From Clostridiales bacterium (GTDB lineage Bacteria; Bacillota; Clostridia; Christensenellales; Borkfalkiaceae), in contig DPGH01000012.1 of assembly GCA_003523255.1 (NCBI GenBank), positions 112,836 to 176,835 of the forward strand: a stretch of DNA of 64,000 nucleotides, written 5' to 3'. The translations under genes and the position numbers were made by a program. Below the pieces are notes generated by a model that was given only the letters and a program-made list of their open reading frames with translations, had not been told where the DNA came from and searched no databases. Below, one piece after another: positions 44,754-52,437 of this stretch. Every line of letters begins with the position of its first letter. Positions within the stretch are counted from its first letter, which is position 1.

Positions 44754-45704
44754 CTAAACGTCTGTTTTTTCGTTTTCTTCTTTAATCAGTTGTTTTTCGG
44801 CTTCTTCAAGGTCGTTTATCGAAACGGGGTTTACGTGCACCATGCAGTGTTTTATTCTCCCGTCCAGCCCTTCGATTGCCGAATGCGCTTTTTCCGCAAT
44901 GTTATGCGCCGCTTTAAGAGAAAGATTTTCGTACGCGCCTATTTCCGCGTCCACGTAAATTTTATTGCCGAAAACTCTCGTTTTAAGGCTGTCTACCGAA
45001 AGTACCCCGTCGATGGACAAAAGCGCGTTTTTTATTTCTTCCGTTTGCTTTTCAGGACAAGACTTGTCGGTCAGTTCGTCGATGGATTCGATAAATATTT
45101 TTACCGCCGTTTTAATTATGAACACGCATACGATAACCGAGGCGATAACGTCGAATATTTTCATGTTAAAAGCGAGCGTCGCTCCGACGCCTAAAAGCGT
45201 GCCGAGCGAAGAAATCGCGTCCGACCGGTGATCCCATGCCGCCGCTTTAAGAGAAACAGAGTTCGCTTTTTTCGCCTCGTAACGGGTAAACCTATACATA
45301 AATTCTTTTACGACTACCGAAACCGCCGCCGCAATCAACGCAAGCGTTTCGGGAGCGGGGGCGGACTTGTACTCGCCGGTTACAAGACTTACGATTCCGT
45401 CGTAGCCTATGAGCGCGCCGGAAGCGAAAACCATTACGGCAAGAATAATAGAAGCGACGCATTCGAGTCGCTCGTGGCCGTACGGGTGGTCGGCGTCCGA
45501 CGGTTTGTTTGCGACCGCAACGCCGATTATCACGATAATCGTGCTCAAAACGTCAGAACAGGAGTTTACCGCGTCGGAAACGAGCGCGGCGGAATTGCCG
45601 AGCAGACCGCCTGTAAGTTTTAACGCCGCCAAAAAAAAGTTGACGACTATGGTTATAACGGAAACTTTGATAACCGTTTTTTTAGCAACGTCTGATTTAA
45701 TCAA
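44754..45704 (-). CDS. Cation diffusion facilitator family metal exporter
   Basis: A 316-residue divalent metal/proton antiporter, probably exporting Zn, Mn or Fe. About six membrane segments fill the first ~210 residues, with the metal-site residues in the NSCSDVLST segment (about 46-54) and in AAWDHRSDAISS (about 155-166). The C-terminal ~100 residues form the cytosolic metal-binding dimer domain (KTRVFGNKIYVDAEI, HCMVHVNP). It is driven by the strong promoter at 45739-45768 and likely co-transcribed with nrdG2 and the EamA gene. Confidence 0.93.
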   Translation of the reverse strand: MIKSDVAKKTVIKVSVITIVVNFFLAALKLTGGLLGNSAALVSDAVNSCSDVLSTIIVIIGVAVANKPSDADHPYGHERLECVASIILAVMVFASGALIGYDGIVSLVTGEYKSAPAPETLALIAAAVSVVVKEFMYRFTRYEAKKANSVSLKAAAWDHRSDAISSLGTLLGVGATLAFNMKIFDVIASVIVCVFIIKTAVKIFIESIDELTDKSCPEKQTEEIKNALLSIDGVLSVDSLKTRVFGNKIYVDAEIGAYENLSLKAAHNIAEKAHSAIEGLDGRIKHCMVHVNPVSINDLEEAEKQLIKEENEKTDV

Positions 45705-45738
45705 CTAAACGCCCCGCTTGCGCGTGAATTTATTTATT

Positions 45739-45768
45739 ATTATACTTTTATTTTAACTTGCTTGTCAA
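45739..45768 (-). promoter_or_regulatory. Strong promoter of the CDF-nrdG2-EamA operon
   Basis: On the minus strand a perfect TTGACA (45763-45768) and perfect TATAAT (45739-45744) are 18 bases apart. Its -35 box occupies almost the same base pairs as the -35 of the divergent dtd promoter. Confidence 0.7.
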
Positions 45769-45790
45769 ACGAAACGCGTCGTGTTAAAAT
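45762..45790 (+). promoter_or_regulatory. Promoter of dtd
   Basis: TTGTCA (45762-45767) and TAAAAT (45785-45790) are 17 bases apart. Start near 45797 would leave only about 13 bases before the ATG, just enough for the GGAG site, so the transcript leader would be very short. Confidence 0.45.
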
Positions 45791-45809
45791 AAAAAAAAAG
45801 GAGCGCGGT

Positions 45810-46247
45810 ATGAAAGCGGTTTTGCAAAGAGTATTGTCGGCGACGCTTAAAGTCGACGAAAAAATTATATCCGAAACGGGTAAAGGTTACGTGGTTTTTC
45901 TCGGCGTGGGTACGGGCGATACGGAAGAAAACGCCGATTATTTTATAAAGAAAATACCGGGATTGCGCGTTTTTGAGGACGAAAACGGCAAAATAAACAA
46001 ATCTATAACAGACGTCAAGGGGGAAATATTGCTAGTTTCGCAATTTACGCTGTACGCAAACGCTTCTCACGGCAACCGCCCCGATTTTCTATCGGCGATG
46101 GAGCCACGCCGCGCGGAGGAGTTATATCTTTACGTCGCAAAAGGACTTAAAGAAAAGGGGATATGCGTTAAACTCGGCGTTTTCGGCGCGGATATGAAAA
46201 TAAGCCAGGTAAACGACGGACCGTTTACGATTATTCTCGAAAAATAA
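45810..46247 (+). CDS. dtd: D-aminoacyl-tRNA deacylase
   Basis: A 145-residue homodimeric enzyme that hydrolyses D-amino acids mischarged on tRNA. ATG 45810 after AAGGAG starts MKAVLQRVLSATL, the conserved N-terminus; the frame runs 16 codons further back through the promoter and is not used. The active-site motif SQFTLYAN is near residues 78-85, HGNRPDF follows, and NDGPFTIILEK ends the protein, matching the Gly-Pro cross-subunit motif of the family. Length is exactly as expected. Confidence 0.95.
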   Translation: MKAVLQRVLSATLKVDEKIISETGKGYVVFLGVGTGDTEENADYFIKKIPGLRVFEDENGKINKSITDVKGEILLVSQFTLYANASHGNRPDFLSAMEPRRAEELYLYVAKGLKEKGICVKLGVFGADMKISQVNDGPFTIILEK

Positions 46248-46252
46248 ACGAT

Positions 46253-46279
46253 AAAAAAACGCCGCGGAGATTCGCGGCG
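46253..46279 (-). terminator. Terminator of the TSCPD gene
   Basis: On the minus strand CGCCGCG pairs with CGCGGCG across a 6-base loop and is followed by seven T. It is 19 bases after the TSCPD gene stop and also lies just after dtd, which ends on the opposite strand. Confidence 0.85.
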
Positions 46280-46297
46280 ATAGTTTTAAAGTACGAA

Positions 46298-46552
46298 TTA
46301 CACGGCGTGCGTCTGTTTGTATTTTTCGAGCGCGGTGGCGAACTGATCGCCGCAAGAGGTGTTGCCGCGGCACTTTATGCCTTTGAGTAAAGATATAACT
46401 TCGTCTATCTGCCTTCCTTCGACGAGTTTGGATACGGCTTGAAGGTTGCCGGGGCATCCGCCGAAAAATTTAACGTCGGTAACTTTACCGTCGGGCGTAA
46501 CGTCGAACGATATTTTTGTAGAACACGTTCCTTTGGTAAAATAAGTTTCCAT
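46298..46552 (-). CDS. Stand-alone TSCPD domain protein (TIGR03905 type)
   Basis: An 84-residue protein with four cysteines: GTCSTKI near residue 10, FFGGCPGNLQA near 33, and CRGNTSC about 61-67. This TSCPD pattern is found at the C-terminus of adenosylcobalamin-dependent ribonucleotide reductases and as small independent proteins in Firmicutes; the function of the free form is not established. It starts after AAAGGAG and follows the DUF4364 gene by 13 bases on the same strand. The cysteines suggest metal or redox chemistry. Confidence 0.85.
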   Translation of the reverse strand: METYFTKGTCSTKISFDVTPDGKVTDVKFFGGCPGNLQAVSKLVEGRQIDEVISLLKGIKCRGNTSCGDQFATALEKYKQTHAV

Positions 46553-46565
46553 AAAACTCCTTTGG

Positions 46566-47090
46566 TCAATCGACGAGGTTTTCGTAAACGGTGCGGTAAA
46601 CGTCCGCCGCTTTCTCGTTCCATTTTTTGTAAATGTCTTTCGCCGTCTGGCGGTTAGGCACTACGAGTTTCAGTTCGAGCACGGGCTGAACGGGCTCTAT
46701 TATCTTAAGATAAACGGTATAAGTTCCGTCTTTATTCATAAAGTAATCTGCAACGCACTCCTGTTTTCTTCTGTAACGCGTGCGGTTGTTTTTTATGAAA
46801 AGCGAAATTTCTTCTCTGGTAGAGGCGGGTATGTTTATAAAAAAGTTCGCAAGACAAACGCGCCCGTCCGTCGTGATGGTATACATCGGTTCGGACCCGC
46901 CGCCTATATCGTAAATCCAGCCGTTTTCGAGCAGTTGACTGAGTATGGGTTGGCAGTCCATATAGGCAAGCCAGTTGTTGGAAGAACAGCACATGTCGAG
47001 CACCGTATTTTCGGACAGCGGCACTTCCATTTTGTCGAAAACGAACAGGAGTATTAACTTGTTTAAGGACGAATCGCCTTTTACCTGCAT
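46566..47090 (-). CDS. DUF4364 family protein
   Basis: A 174-residue protein. I prefer the ATG at 47090 (MQVKGDSSLNKLILLF), preceded by GGAG eight bases upstream, to the ATG at 47120 which lacks a site. The N-terminal ~85 residues look like a winged helix (LENGWIYDIGGGSEPMYTIT, then DGRVCLANFF), and the C-terminal part is a small alpha/beta domain. DUF4364 proteins are frequent in Clostridia and are thought to be transcriptional regulators, but no target is known. It is probably co-transcribed with the TSCPD gene. Confidence 0.85.
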   Translation of the reverse strand: MQVKGDSSLNKLILLFVFDKMEVPLSENTVLDMCCSSNNWLAYMDCQPILSQLLENGWIYDIGGGSEPMYTITTDGRVCLANFFINIPASTREEISLFIKNNRTRYRRKQECVADYFMNKDGTYTVYLKIIEPVQPVLELKLVVPNRQTAKDIYKKWNEKAADVYRTVYENLVD

Positions 47091-47268
47091 TTGCTTTACT
47101 CCGATTTTACTACCGACCATTATATTACAAAAAACGCCTTTTGTAAATAGGTTTATAGAAAATTTTGCAAAATTATAACGAAAAACGGTTTATAATCGGC
47201 GTGCAATGTGGTATACTTAATCAAAATAGGGTAGCCGTAACCGCGGCAATCATAGCGGAGGTAAGATT

Positions 47269-48081
47269 TTGAACACTCGCGAAGAGTTAGACGCGTTCGT
47301 TTTACGTGCGGACGAATTGATACAAAGCAGTTATATTCTCGCCGACATAAAAATCGTAAACCTTTTAAAGGCGATAGCCGCTTCTAAAACCATTCTCGCG
47401 ATTTTCGAAAACTGCATTTCGGGTTTCGATTTTGAAGAGGCGTGCAAAAAATATCTCGTAAAAAGTAAATATCTTGCGGGGGATAAGGGCGAATTCGTGC
47501 TTCCTTCCACCACGAGGGAGTTGCTCGCTTTCGTGTTTTACGTGCTCGTTAAGGTAGACGATAAGTCGATAGACCTTGCGGAGTTCATAAATAAATATTT
47601 TTACGTGGACGGCAGTTTTTCGGCGGGATATCACGCGTTTATAAAAGCGATGATTATTCCTATGCGCGATTCTGTTAAAACTCTTACCGAAAGCGTTATA
47701 GAGGGTAAACTTCAAAACCCCGTCGAGGCTTTGAAAGAAGAGGAAACCCGTCGCGAAAAAGAAAAAGAAGAAAACGCAAAAAAAGCGGAAATCGAGGCGG
47801 AAATACAAAAAAAAGGATACGCCGACAGCGTAAAAAAGATAAAAGCGATACTTTTAACCGACAAAGTTAAGATAAAATCCTCCAAACGAAAAGACGCGGT
47901 TAAAAACGAAATGCTTTTAATCGTCGACATGCTTGCAAACGTTATCACCGGCGGCGACGGAGACGCGATCGAATACGCGTTTACCGCTTATAAATATCTT
48001 GCCAAAGCGCACCCCTTTTCTATGTGCGGCAGGGTAAGAAAAATAGGCAAACTTTTAGAGGGCGTTTATCGTGAACTTTGA
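47269..48081 (+). CDS. Hypothetical protein with central coiled coil
   Basis: A 270-residue soluble protein I do not recognise. It starts at TTG 47269, six bases after a strong GGAGGT, so the unusual start is well supported. Residues about 1-150 are alpha-helical with mixed charge; about 155-190 are almost entirely charged (EEETRREKEKEENAKKAEIE), predicting a coiled coil or long helix; the last 80 residues include SKRKDAVKNEMLLIVDML and ITGGDGDAIEYAF. No signal peptide or membrane segment. It overlaps the Nudix gene by 11 bases, so the two are co-translated. Confidence 0.75.
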   Translation: MNTREELDAFVLRADELIQSSYILADIKIVNLLKAIAASKTILAIFENCISGFDFEEACKKYLVKSKYLAGDKGEFVLPSTTRELLAFVFYVLVKVDDKSIDLAEFINKYFYVDGSFSAGYHAFIKAMIIPMRDSVKTLTESVIEGKLQNPVEALKEEETRREKEKEENAKKAEIEAEIQKKGYADSVKKIKAILLTDKVKIKSSKRKDAVKNEMLLIVDMLANVITGGDGDAIEYAFTAYKYLAKAHPFSMCGRVRKIGKLLEGVYREL

Positions 48082-48592
48082 GGAAAAAACGCTTGTCAAA
48101 AATTACGTTTATAAAGGCAAAATATTAAACCTGCGTAACGACGAGGTTCTGCTTCCGGACGGTAAAACGTCTAAGCGAGAAATAGTCGAGCATAGCGGCG
48201 GCTCAGCCATGTATTGCGAAAAGGGCGGTAAGGTTTTACTCGTTAATCAGTTCAGGTACGCGTATAATCGGGTATTATACGAATTGCCTGCGGGTAAATT
48301 AAACCCGGGCGAAAACCCCGCGGATACCGCGATAAGAGAACTCGAAGAAGAATGCGGCGTAAAAGCGGGTAAAGTCGAACTCATGTTTGAGATTTATCCT
48401 TCGCCGGGGTATACCGACGAGATTATAAGGGTTTACCGCGCGACCGAATTGACCGAAACGAAAATTCGTCTTGACGAGGGCGAGTTTTTGACTTCGGAAT
48501 GGTTCGATAAAAACGAATTGAAAAAAATGATTGCGCACGGCGAAATAAAAGACGGTAAAACGCTCGTTGCGCTTTTATCCGAAATAAAGTAA
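48071..48592 (+). CDS. Nudix hydrolase, ADP-ribose pyrophosphatase-like
   Basis: A 173-residue Nudix enzyme likely to hydrolyse ADP-ribose to AMP and ribose 5-phosphate. The Nudix box spans about residues 74-96, with the core REL-x-EEC-G glutamates present, and the LPAGK just before it and SPGYTDEII just after it are typical of the NudF/YqkG subgroup. The start is GTG 48071 inside the end of the previous gene. Substrate class is inferred from family resemblance. Confidence 0.9.
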   Translation: MNFEEKTLVKNYVYKGKILNLRNDEVLLPDGKTSKREIVEHSGGSAMYCEKGGKVLLVNQFRYAYNRVLYELPAGKLNPGENPADTAIRELEEECGVKAGKVELMFEIYPSPGYTDEIIRVYRATELTETKIRLDEGEFLTSEWFDKNELKKMIAHGEIKDGKTLVALLSEIK

Positions 48593-48634
48593 ATATCGGG
48601 GAACTTGATAGATTATAGCAAAGGCAGAAAATAA

Positions 48635-50458
48635 GTGAAAAGAGAAGACGTAAGAAACGTTGCGATAATCGCGCACGTAGACCACGGCAAAACCACGTTG
48701 GTCAACGAAATGTTAAAACAAGGCGGTATATTCCGCAGCAATCAAGAAGTAATGGACAGAGTAATGGATTCCGGCGATCTCGAAAGAGAGCGCGGCATTA
48801 CCATTCTCGCAAAAAATACTTCCGCGTTTTATAACGGTGTTAAAATCAACATAGTCGACACTCCCGGACACGCAGATTTCGGCGGAGAAGTGGAGCGCGT
48901 TTTGAAAATGGTAAACGGCGTACTCGTCCTCGTGGACGCGTGCGAGGGACCTATGCCTCAAACTCGCTTCGTTATGCAAAAGGCGCTCGAACTTAACCAC
49001 AAACTTATAATCGTAGTTAATAAAATCGACCGTCCGGACGCGAGGTTGAAAGAAGTGCAGGACGAAATACTCGAACTGCTTTTCGACCTGAACGCAAGCG
49101 ACGACCAACTCGACAGCCCCATAGTGTTTTGCTCGGGGCGTAACGGTACCGCAACTACGGATTTAAGCGTACCCGGCGTAGACTTAAAACCGCTTTTCGA
49201 GAAAATAGTCAATTATTTCCCCGCGCAGGAAGTGGATACCGACGGACCTTTCCAGATGCTCGTTTCGTCGATAGACTATAACGAATACGTCGGGAGAATA
49301 GGTATCGGAAGAATAGAAAGGGGCGTCGCCTCCGTCAATATGGACGTGGAAACGTGTAATTATAACGTGTCCGGTTACGGCGCGAAAGGCAAACTCGTAA
49401 GCATGTATCAGATAGAGGGCTTAAACAGAGTTCCTTGCGACAGTGCGAAAGCGGGAGATATAGTATGTATAAGCGGGCTTGAAAACATTTCGATAGGCGA
49501 CACCGTTTGCGCGCCGACCTGCGTTGAACCCGTGCCTTTCGTTAAAATTTCCGAACCGACCGTAGAAATGACTTTCTCGGTAAACGATAGTCCGTTTGCC
49601 GGTAAAGAGGGTAAATTCGTAACAACCCGCCACCTTCGCGACAGACTGTTTAAGGAGATGCTTAAAGACGTTTCTCTCCGCGTCGAAGAAACGGATTCCG
49701 CCGACTCTTACCGCGTTTGCGGCAGGGGAGAAATGCATTTATCCATACTCATCGAAACGATGCGCCGCGGCGGCTATGAGTTTCAGGTGGGCGCGCCGAA
49801 AGTTTTGTATAAAGAAGAAAACGGCGTTTTGCTTGAACCTATGGAAAGACTCGTCGTAGACGTGCCGGAAGATAAGACGGGCAGCGTGTTTTCGAGTATG
49901 GGCGTAAGAAAAGGCGAACTTTTACAAATGGAAAACGTGGGTAGCAGAATTCGCTTGGAATTCAAAATTCCCGCACGCGGCTTGTTCGGGTATAAAAGTC
50001 AGTTTTTGACCGATACCCGCGGCGAGGGCGTTTTCAATACCATATTTTACGGATACGAAGAGTTTAAAGGCGAAATTGAAAGACGAGCCACCGGTTCTCT
50101 CGTCGCGTTTGAAACGGGCGAAGCGGTTACTTACGGACTTTATAACGCGCAAGGGCGCGGTCAGTTGTTTATCGGCGCGGGCACGCAGGTCTACGAGGGT
50201 ATGGTGGTGGGCGTATCTCCCAAAAACGAGGACATAACGGTAAACGTATGCAAGAAAAAACACCTTACAAACACTCGCGCTTCCGGTTCTGACGACGCTC
50301 TCAGACTCGAAACTCCTAAGATAATGAGCCTTGAAGAGGCGATGGAATTTATCGCCGACGACGAACTGTTGGAAATTACTCCGAAAAACATTCGTATCAG
50401 AAAGAAAACTTTAGACACCGAAACCCGCTTAAAAAGAAAAGCCCGCGGGCTCGAATAG
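48635..50458 (+). CDS. typA: Ribosome-associated translational GTPase TypA/BipA
   Basis: A 607-residue translational GTPase related to EF-G that aids ribosome assembly and stress growth. P-loop AHVDHGKTTL is at residues 13-22, RGITILAKN (switch) near 54-62, DTPGHADFGGEVERVL (G3) at about 74-89 and NKID (G4) at about 129-132; domains II, III, V and the C-terminal domain unique to BipA follow. It starts at GTG 48635 with a weak AAAGGCAG upstream. Length is normal. A strong hairpin follows at 50505. Confidence 0.96.
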   Translation: MKREDVRNVAIIAHVDHGKTTLVNEMLKQGGIFRSNQEVMDRVMDSGDLERERGITILAKNTSAFYNGVKINIVDTPGHADFGGEVERVLKMVNGVLVLVDACEGPMPQTRFVMQKALELNHKLIIVVNKIDRPDARLKEVQDEILELLFDLNASDDQLDSPIVFCSGRNGTATTDLSVPGVDLKPLFEKIVNYFPAQEVDTDGPFQMLVSSIDYNEYVGRIGIGRIERGVASVNMDVETCNYNVSGYGAKGKLVSMYQIEGLNRVPCDSAKAGDIVCISGLENISIGDTVCAPTCVEPVPFVKISEPTVEMTFSVNDSPFAGKEGKFVTTRHLRDRLFKEMLKDVSLRVEETDSADSYRVCGRGEMHLSILIETMRRGGYEFQVGAPKVLYKEENGVLLEPMERLVVDVPEDKTGSVFSSMGVRKGELLQMENVGSRIRLEFKIPARGLFGYKSQFLTDTRGEGVFNTIFYGYEEFKGEIERRATGSLVAFETGEAVTYGLYNAQGRGQLFIGAGTQVYEGMVVGVSPKNEDITVNVCKKKHLTNTRASGSDDALRLETPKIMSLEEAMEFIADDELLEITPKNIRIRKKTLDTETRLKRKARGLE

Positions 50459-50504
50459 AAAGCCGTAAAATTTACTTGTTTTAAATAAAAATCATAACTG
50501 AAAC

Positions 50505-50537
50505 GAAGAGGTCGCCCGTTTATCGGGCGACCTCTTC
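50505..50537. terminator. Hairpin after typA
   Basis: GAAGAGGTCGCCCG (50505-50518) pairs perfectly with CGGGCGACCTCTTC (50524-50537) around a 5-base loop. The stem is long and stable but no real T-run follows on either strand, so it may be a Rho-assisted or bidirectional terminator between typA and the minus-strand small gene. Confidence 0.6.
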
Positions 50538-50590
50538 CGCTTGAAAGCGTCTACTTTATGAGTCGTCTTTCGTAAAATAACTTTTGCGGT

Positions 50591-50797
50591 TTATTTGCAG
50601 CCGCAGCCTAAGTTGCCGAAAAAGTTCCCGCCGCCTTTGCAGCAGCAGCAAATAAGGAGCAGAGCCACAGGCAGACAGTAGCAACTGTTGAAGATTCCGT
50701 TAAGGCAGCCGCTTTTTGCGAGGCAGATAATAAGTAAAATTATCAGAATCCATAAGCAGCAATTGTTGCCGCCGAATAAGTCAAAACATCCGTTCAT
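50591..50797 (-). CDS. 68-residue cysteine-rich hydrophobic protein
   Basis: A small protein preceded by a strong GGAGGT six bases before its ATG, so it is a credible gene. Thirteen of 68 residues are cysteine, including an uninterrupted CCCC at 50-53 and a terminal CGCK; a membrane-length hydrophobic stretch (about 15-26) and a second (about 42-49) alternate with glycine/asparagine patches. Similar short Cys/Gly-rich membrane proteins occur in clostridia without known function; metal binding, redox activity or a spore-coat role are all possible. It stands alone between typA and the ECF gene, transcribed against both. Confidence 0.65.
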   Translation of the reverse strand: MNGCFDLFGGNNCCLWILIILLIICLAKSGCLNGIFNSCYCLPVALLLICCCCKGGGNFFGNLGCGCK

Positions 50798-50917
50798 ACG
50801 TTTACCTCCAAAGTATATACGAACCTCCGCCTATGTAGTTTTAAGTGTTTCGGCGAAGTTTTCTACTATCAATATAGTCGCAAAATCTTAAAAATGTTAC
50901 GACCGCCCTTTTTTTAT

Positions 50918-50946
50918 TTGCTACCGCAATTAAAATGTGTTAAAAT
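50918..50946 (+). promoter_or_regulatory. Promoter of the ECF S-component/coaX/hom operon
   Basis: TTGCTA (50918-50923) and TAAAAT (50941-50946) have a 17-base spacer. The predicted ~100-base leader contains a CGGGT/ACCCG hairpin (51019-51040) that ends just before the GGAGG ribosome binding site. Confidence 0.55.
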
Positions 50947-51053
50947 AATGCAAAAGGCGGACAGAACTATTCGTTCGACCTAATAACATAAAAACAGGTT
51001 TTTTACTTAAAATTTCGACGGGTATTCATTCGTAAACCCGATTGGAGGCAAAA

Positions 51054-51653
51054 ATGCAAAGTAACCTTACAAAGACCCGTAAAATCACGTATTTTGCGGT
51101 GCTTACGGCACTCGTTGTCGTTTTTCAACTTTTGTGCGGCACGTTACGCATCGGCGCGATAAATCTTAATTTTTCACTCGTTCCGATAGTCGTCGGCGCA
51201 ATGCTGCTCGGGCCGTTGTTCGGCTCGATTATCGGTCTTATCGAAGGCGTCGTCGTGCTCGTCATGGGGGTAACGGGATTAGACCCGTTTACAAACGCAT
51301 TGTTCGGTTTAGAGCCGGTCGTAATCGCGGCAGTGTGTCTCGTCAAAACGGCGGCGGCAGGCGCGGTTTCGGGCTTGCTATTTAAACTTTGCGAAAAGAA
51401 AAATCGCACTCTCGGCGCGTTCGTCGCGTCGGCGGCGGCACCCGTCGTCAACACGCTTATATTCGTTATAGGTATGCTGTTTATTCAGGGTGCGCTCGTA
51501 GAACTCGGGTATACGGACGGAACTTTCGTTTCTATACTCACCGCGCTCGTCGGATTTAATTTTTTCGTCGAACTGGTTATAAATCTCGTACTCGCGCCGG
51601 CGGTTTTACGCGTCGCCTGCGCGGTAGATAAAAATTTCGGGAGAGAACAATGA
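51054..51653 (+). CDS. ECF transporter S component
   Basis: A 199-residue membrane protein with about six hydrophobic segments that would bind a vitamin or precursor and work with a shared energising module (EcfA1/A2/T) encoded elsewhere. ATG 51054 follows TTGGAGG. The opening KTRKITYFAVLTALVVVFQLL is typical of S components and INLNFSLVPIVVGAMLLGP matches the substrate-binding region of the family. Because it overlaps the pantothenate kinase gene (ATGA) a pantothenate or related precursor is the likeliest ligand, but other vitamins are possible. No A or T subunit genes are in the window. Confidence 0.87.
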   Translation: MQSNLTKTRKITYFAVLTALVVVFQLLCGTLRIGAINLNFSLVPIVVGAMLLGPLFGSIIGLIEGVVVLVMGVTGLDPFTNALFGLEPVVIAAVCLVKTAAAGAVSGLLFKLCEKKNRTLGAFVASAAAPVVNTLIFVIGMLFIQGALVELGYTDGTFVSILTALVGFNFFVELVINLVLAPAVLRVACAVDKNFGREQ

Positions 51654-52423
51654 TACTCGCGATAGACGTTGGCAATACCAACATAAAATACGGAGTTTAC
51701 GATAAAGACGCGCTCGTCGCGTCGTTCAGGGTTTCGTCGCGGCTATCTCGCACGGCGGACGAATACGGGTCGGTACTCGTAAATCTATTATCCGATAAGG
51801 GTATAGAAAAGGGTGAAATAAAAGGCATTATAGTTTCTTCCGTCATACCGCACCTTAATTACACGATATGCCATATGTGCGAATACTTTTTCGACATTTC
51901 ACCCTTAATGGTGGGGCCGGGGATAAAAACGGGGCTCGACGTAAAGGTGGAAAGTCCGAAAGAGGTCGGCGCGGACAGAATAGTAAACAGCGTGTCCGCA
52001 TATAATAAATACGGCGGACCGATAGTCGTTATAGACTTCGGAACGGCAACCACTTTTAACGTGATAGACGGAAAGGGCGCGTTAATCGGCGGCGTAATCG
52101 CCCCGGGTATAAAAACCTCGCTCGAGAGTCTTGTAAAAAACACCGCGCAATTACCTATGATTGAACTCGTTTCGCCAAAATCGGTAATCGCCAAGAATAC
52201 CGAAACCAACATGCAGGCGGGTATTATTTTCGGCTTTGCGGGGCTTGTGGACAACATTCTTAACAAGATAAAAGCCGAACTCGGCAGCGAAAACGTAAAA
52301 GTCGTAGCGACGGGCGGACTCGGCGAAATAATCGCCAAAGAAGTAAAAAGCATTTCAATCGTCGACAGAACGCTTACTCTCGACGGGTTGAAAACGATAT
52401 ATAATCTCAACGTAAAAGGTTAA
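51650..52423 (+). CDS. coaX: Type III pantothenate kinase
   Basis: Phosphorylates pantothenate in the first step of coenzyme A synthesis. A 257-residue ASKHA-fold protein beginning MILAIDVGNTNIKYGVY, with the phosphate-1 motif DVGNTN, GADRIVNSV (about 105-113), DFGTATTFNVID (about 127-138) and GGVIAPGI. Length matches CoaX. It starts in ATGA overlap with the ECF S component, and hom follows; no other coenzyme A genes are nearby. Needs monovalent cation and is feedback-insensitive in known members. Confidence 0.95.
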   Translation: MILAIDVGNTNIKYGVYDKDALVASFRVSSRLSRTADEYGSVLVNLLSDKGIEKGEIKGIIVSSVIPHLNYTICHMCEYFFDISPLMVGPGIKTGLDVKVESPKEVGADRIVNSVSAYNKYGGPIVVIDFGTATTFNVIDGKGALIGGVIAPGIKTSLESLVKNTAQLPMIELVSPKSVIAKNTETNMQAGIIFGFAGLVDNILNKIKAELGSENVKVVATGGLGEIIAKEVKSISIVDRTLTLDGLKTIYNLNVKG

Positions 52424-52437
52424 ATAGGGTGAGAGAA

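Noticed and set aside
45762..45809. Upstream extension of dtd
   Set aside because: The codons lie in the promoter and before AAGGAG; MKAVLQRV is the family start.
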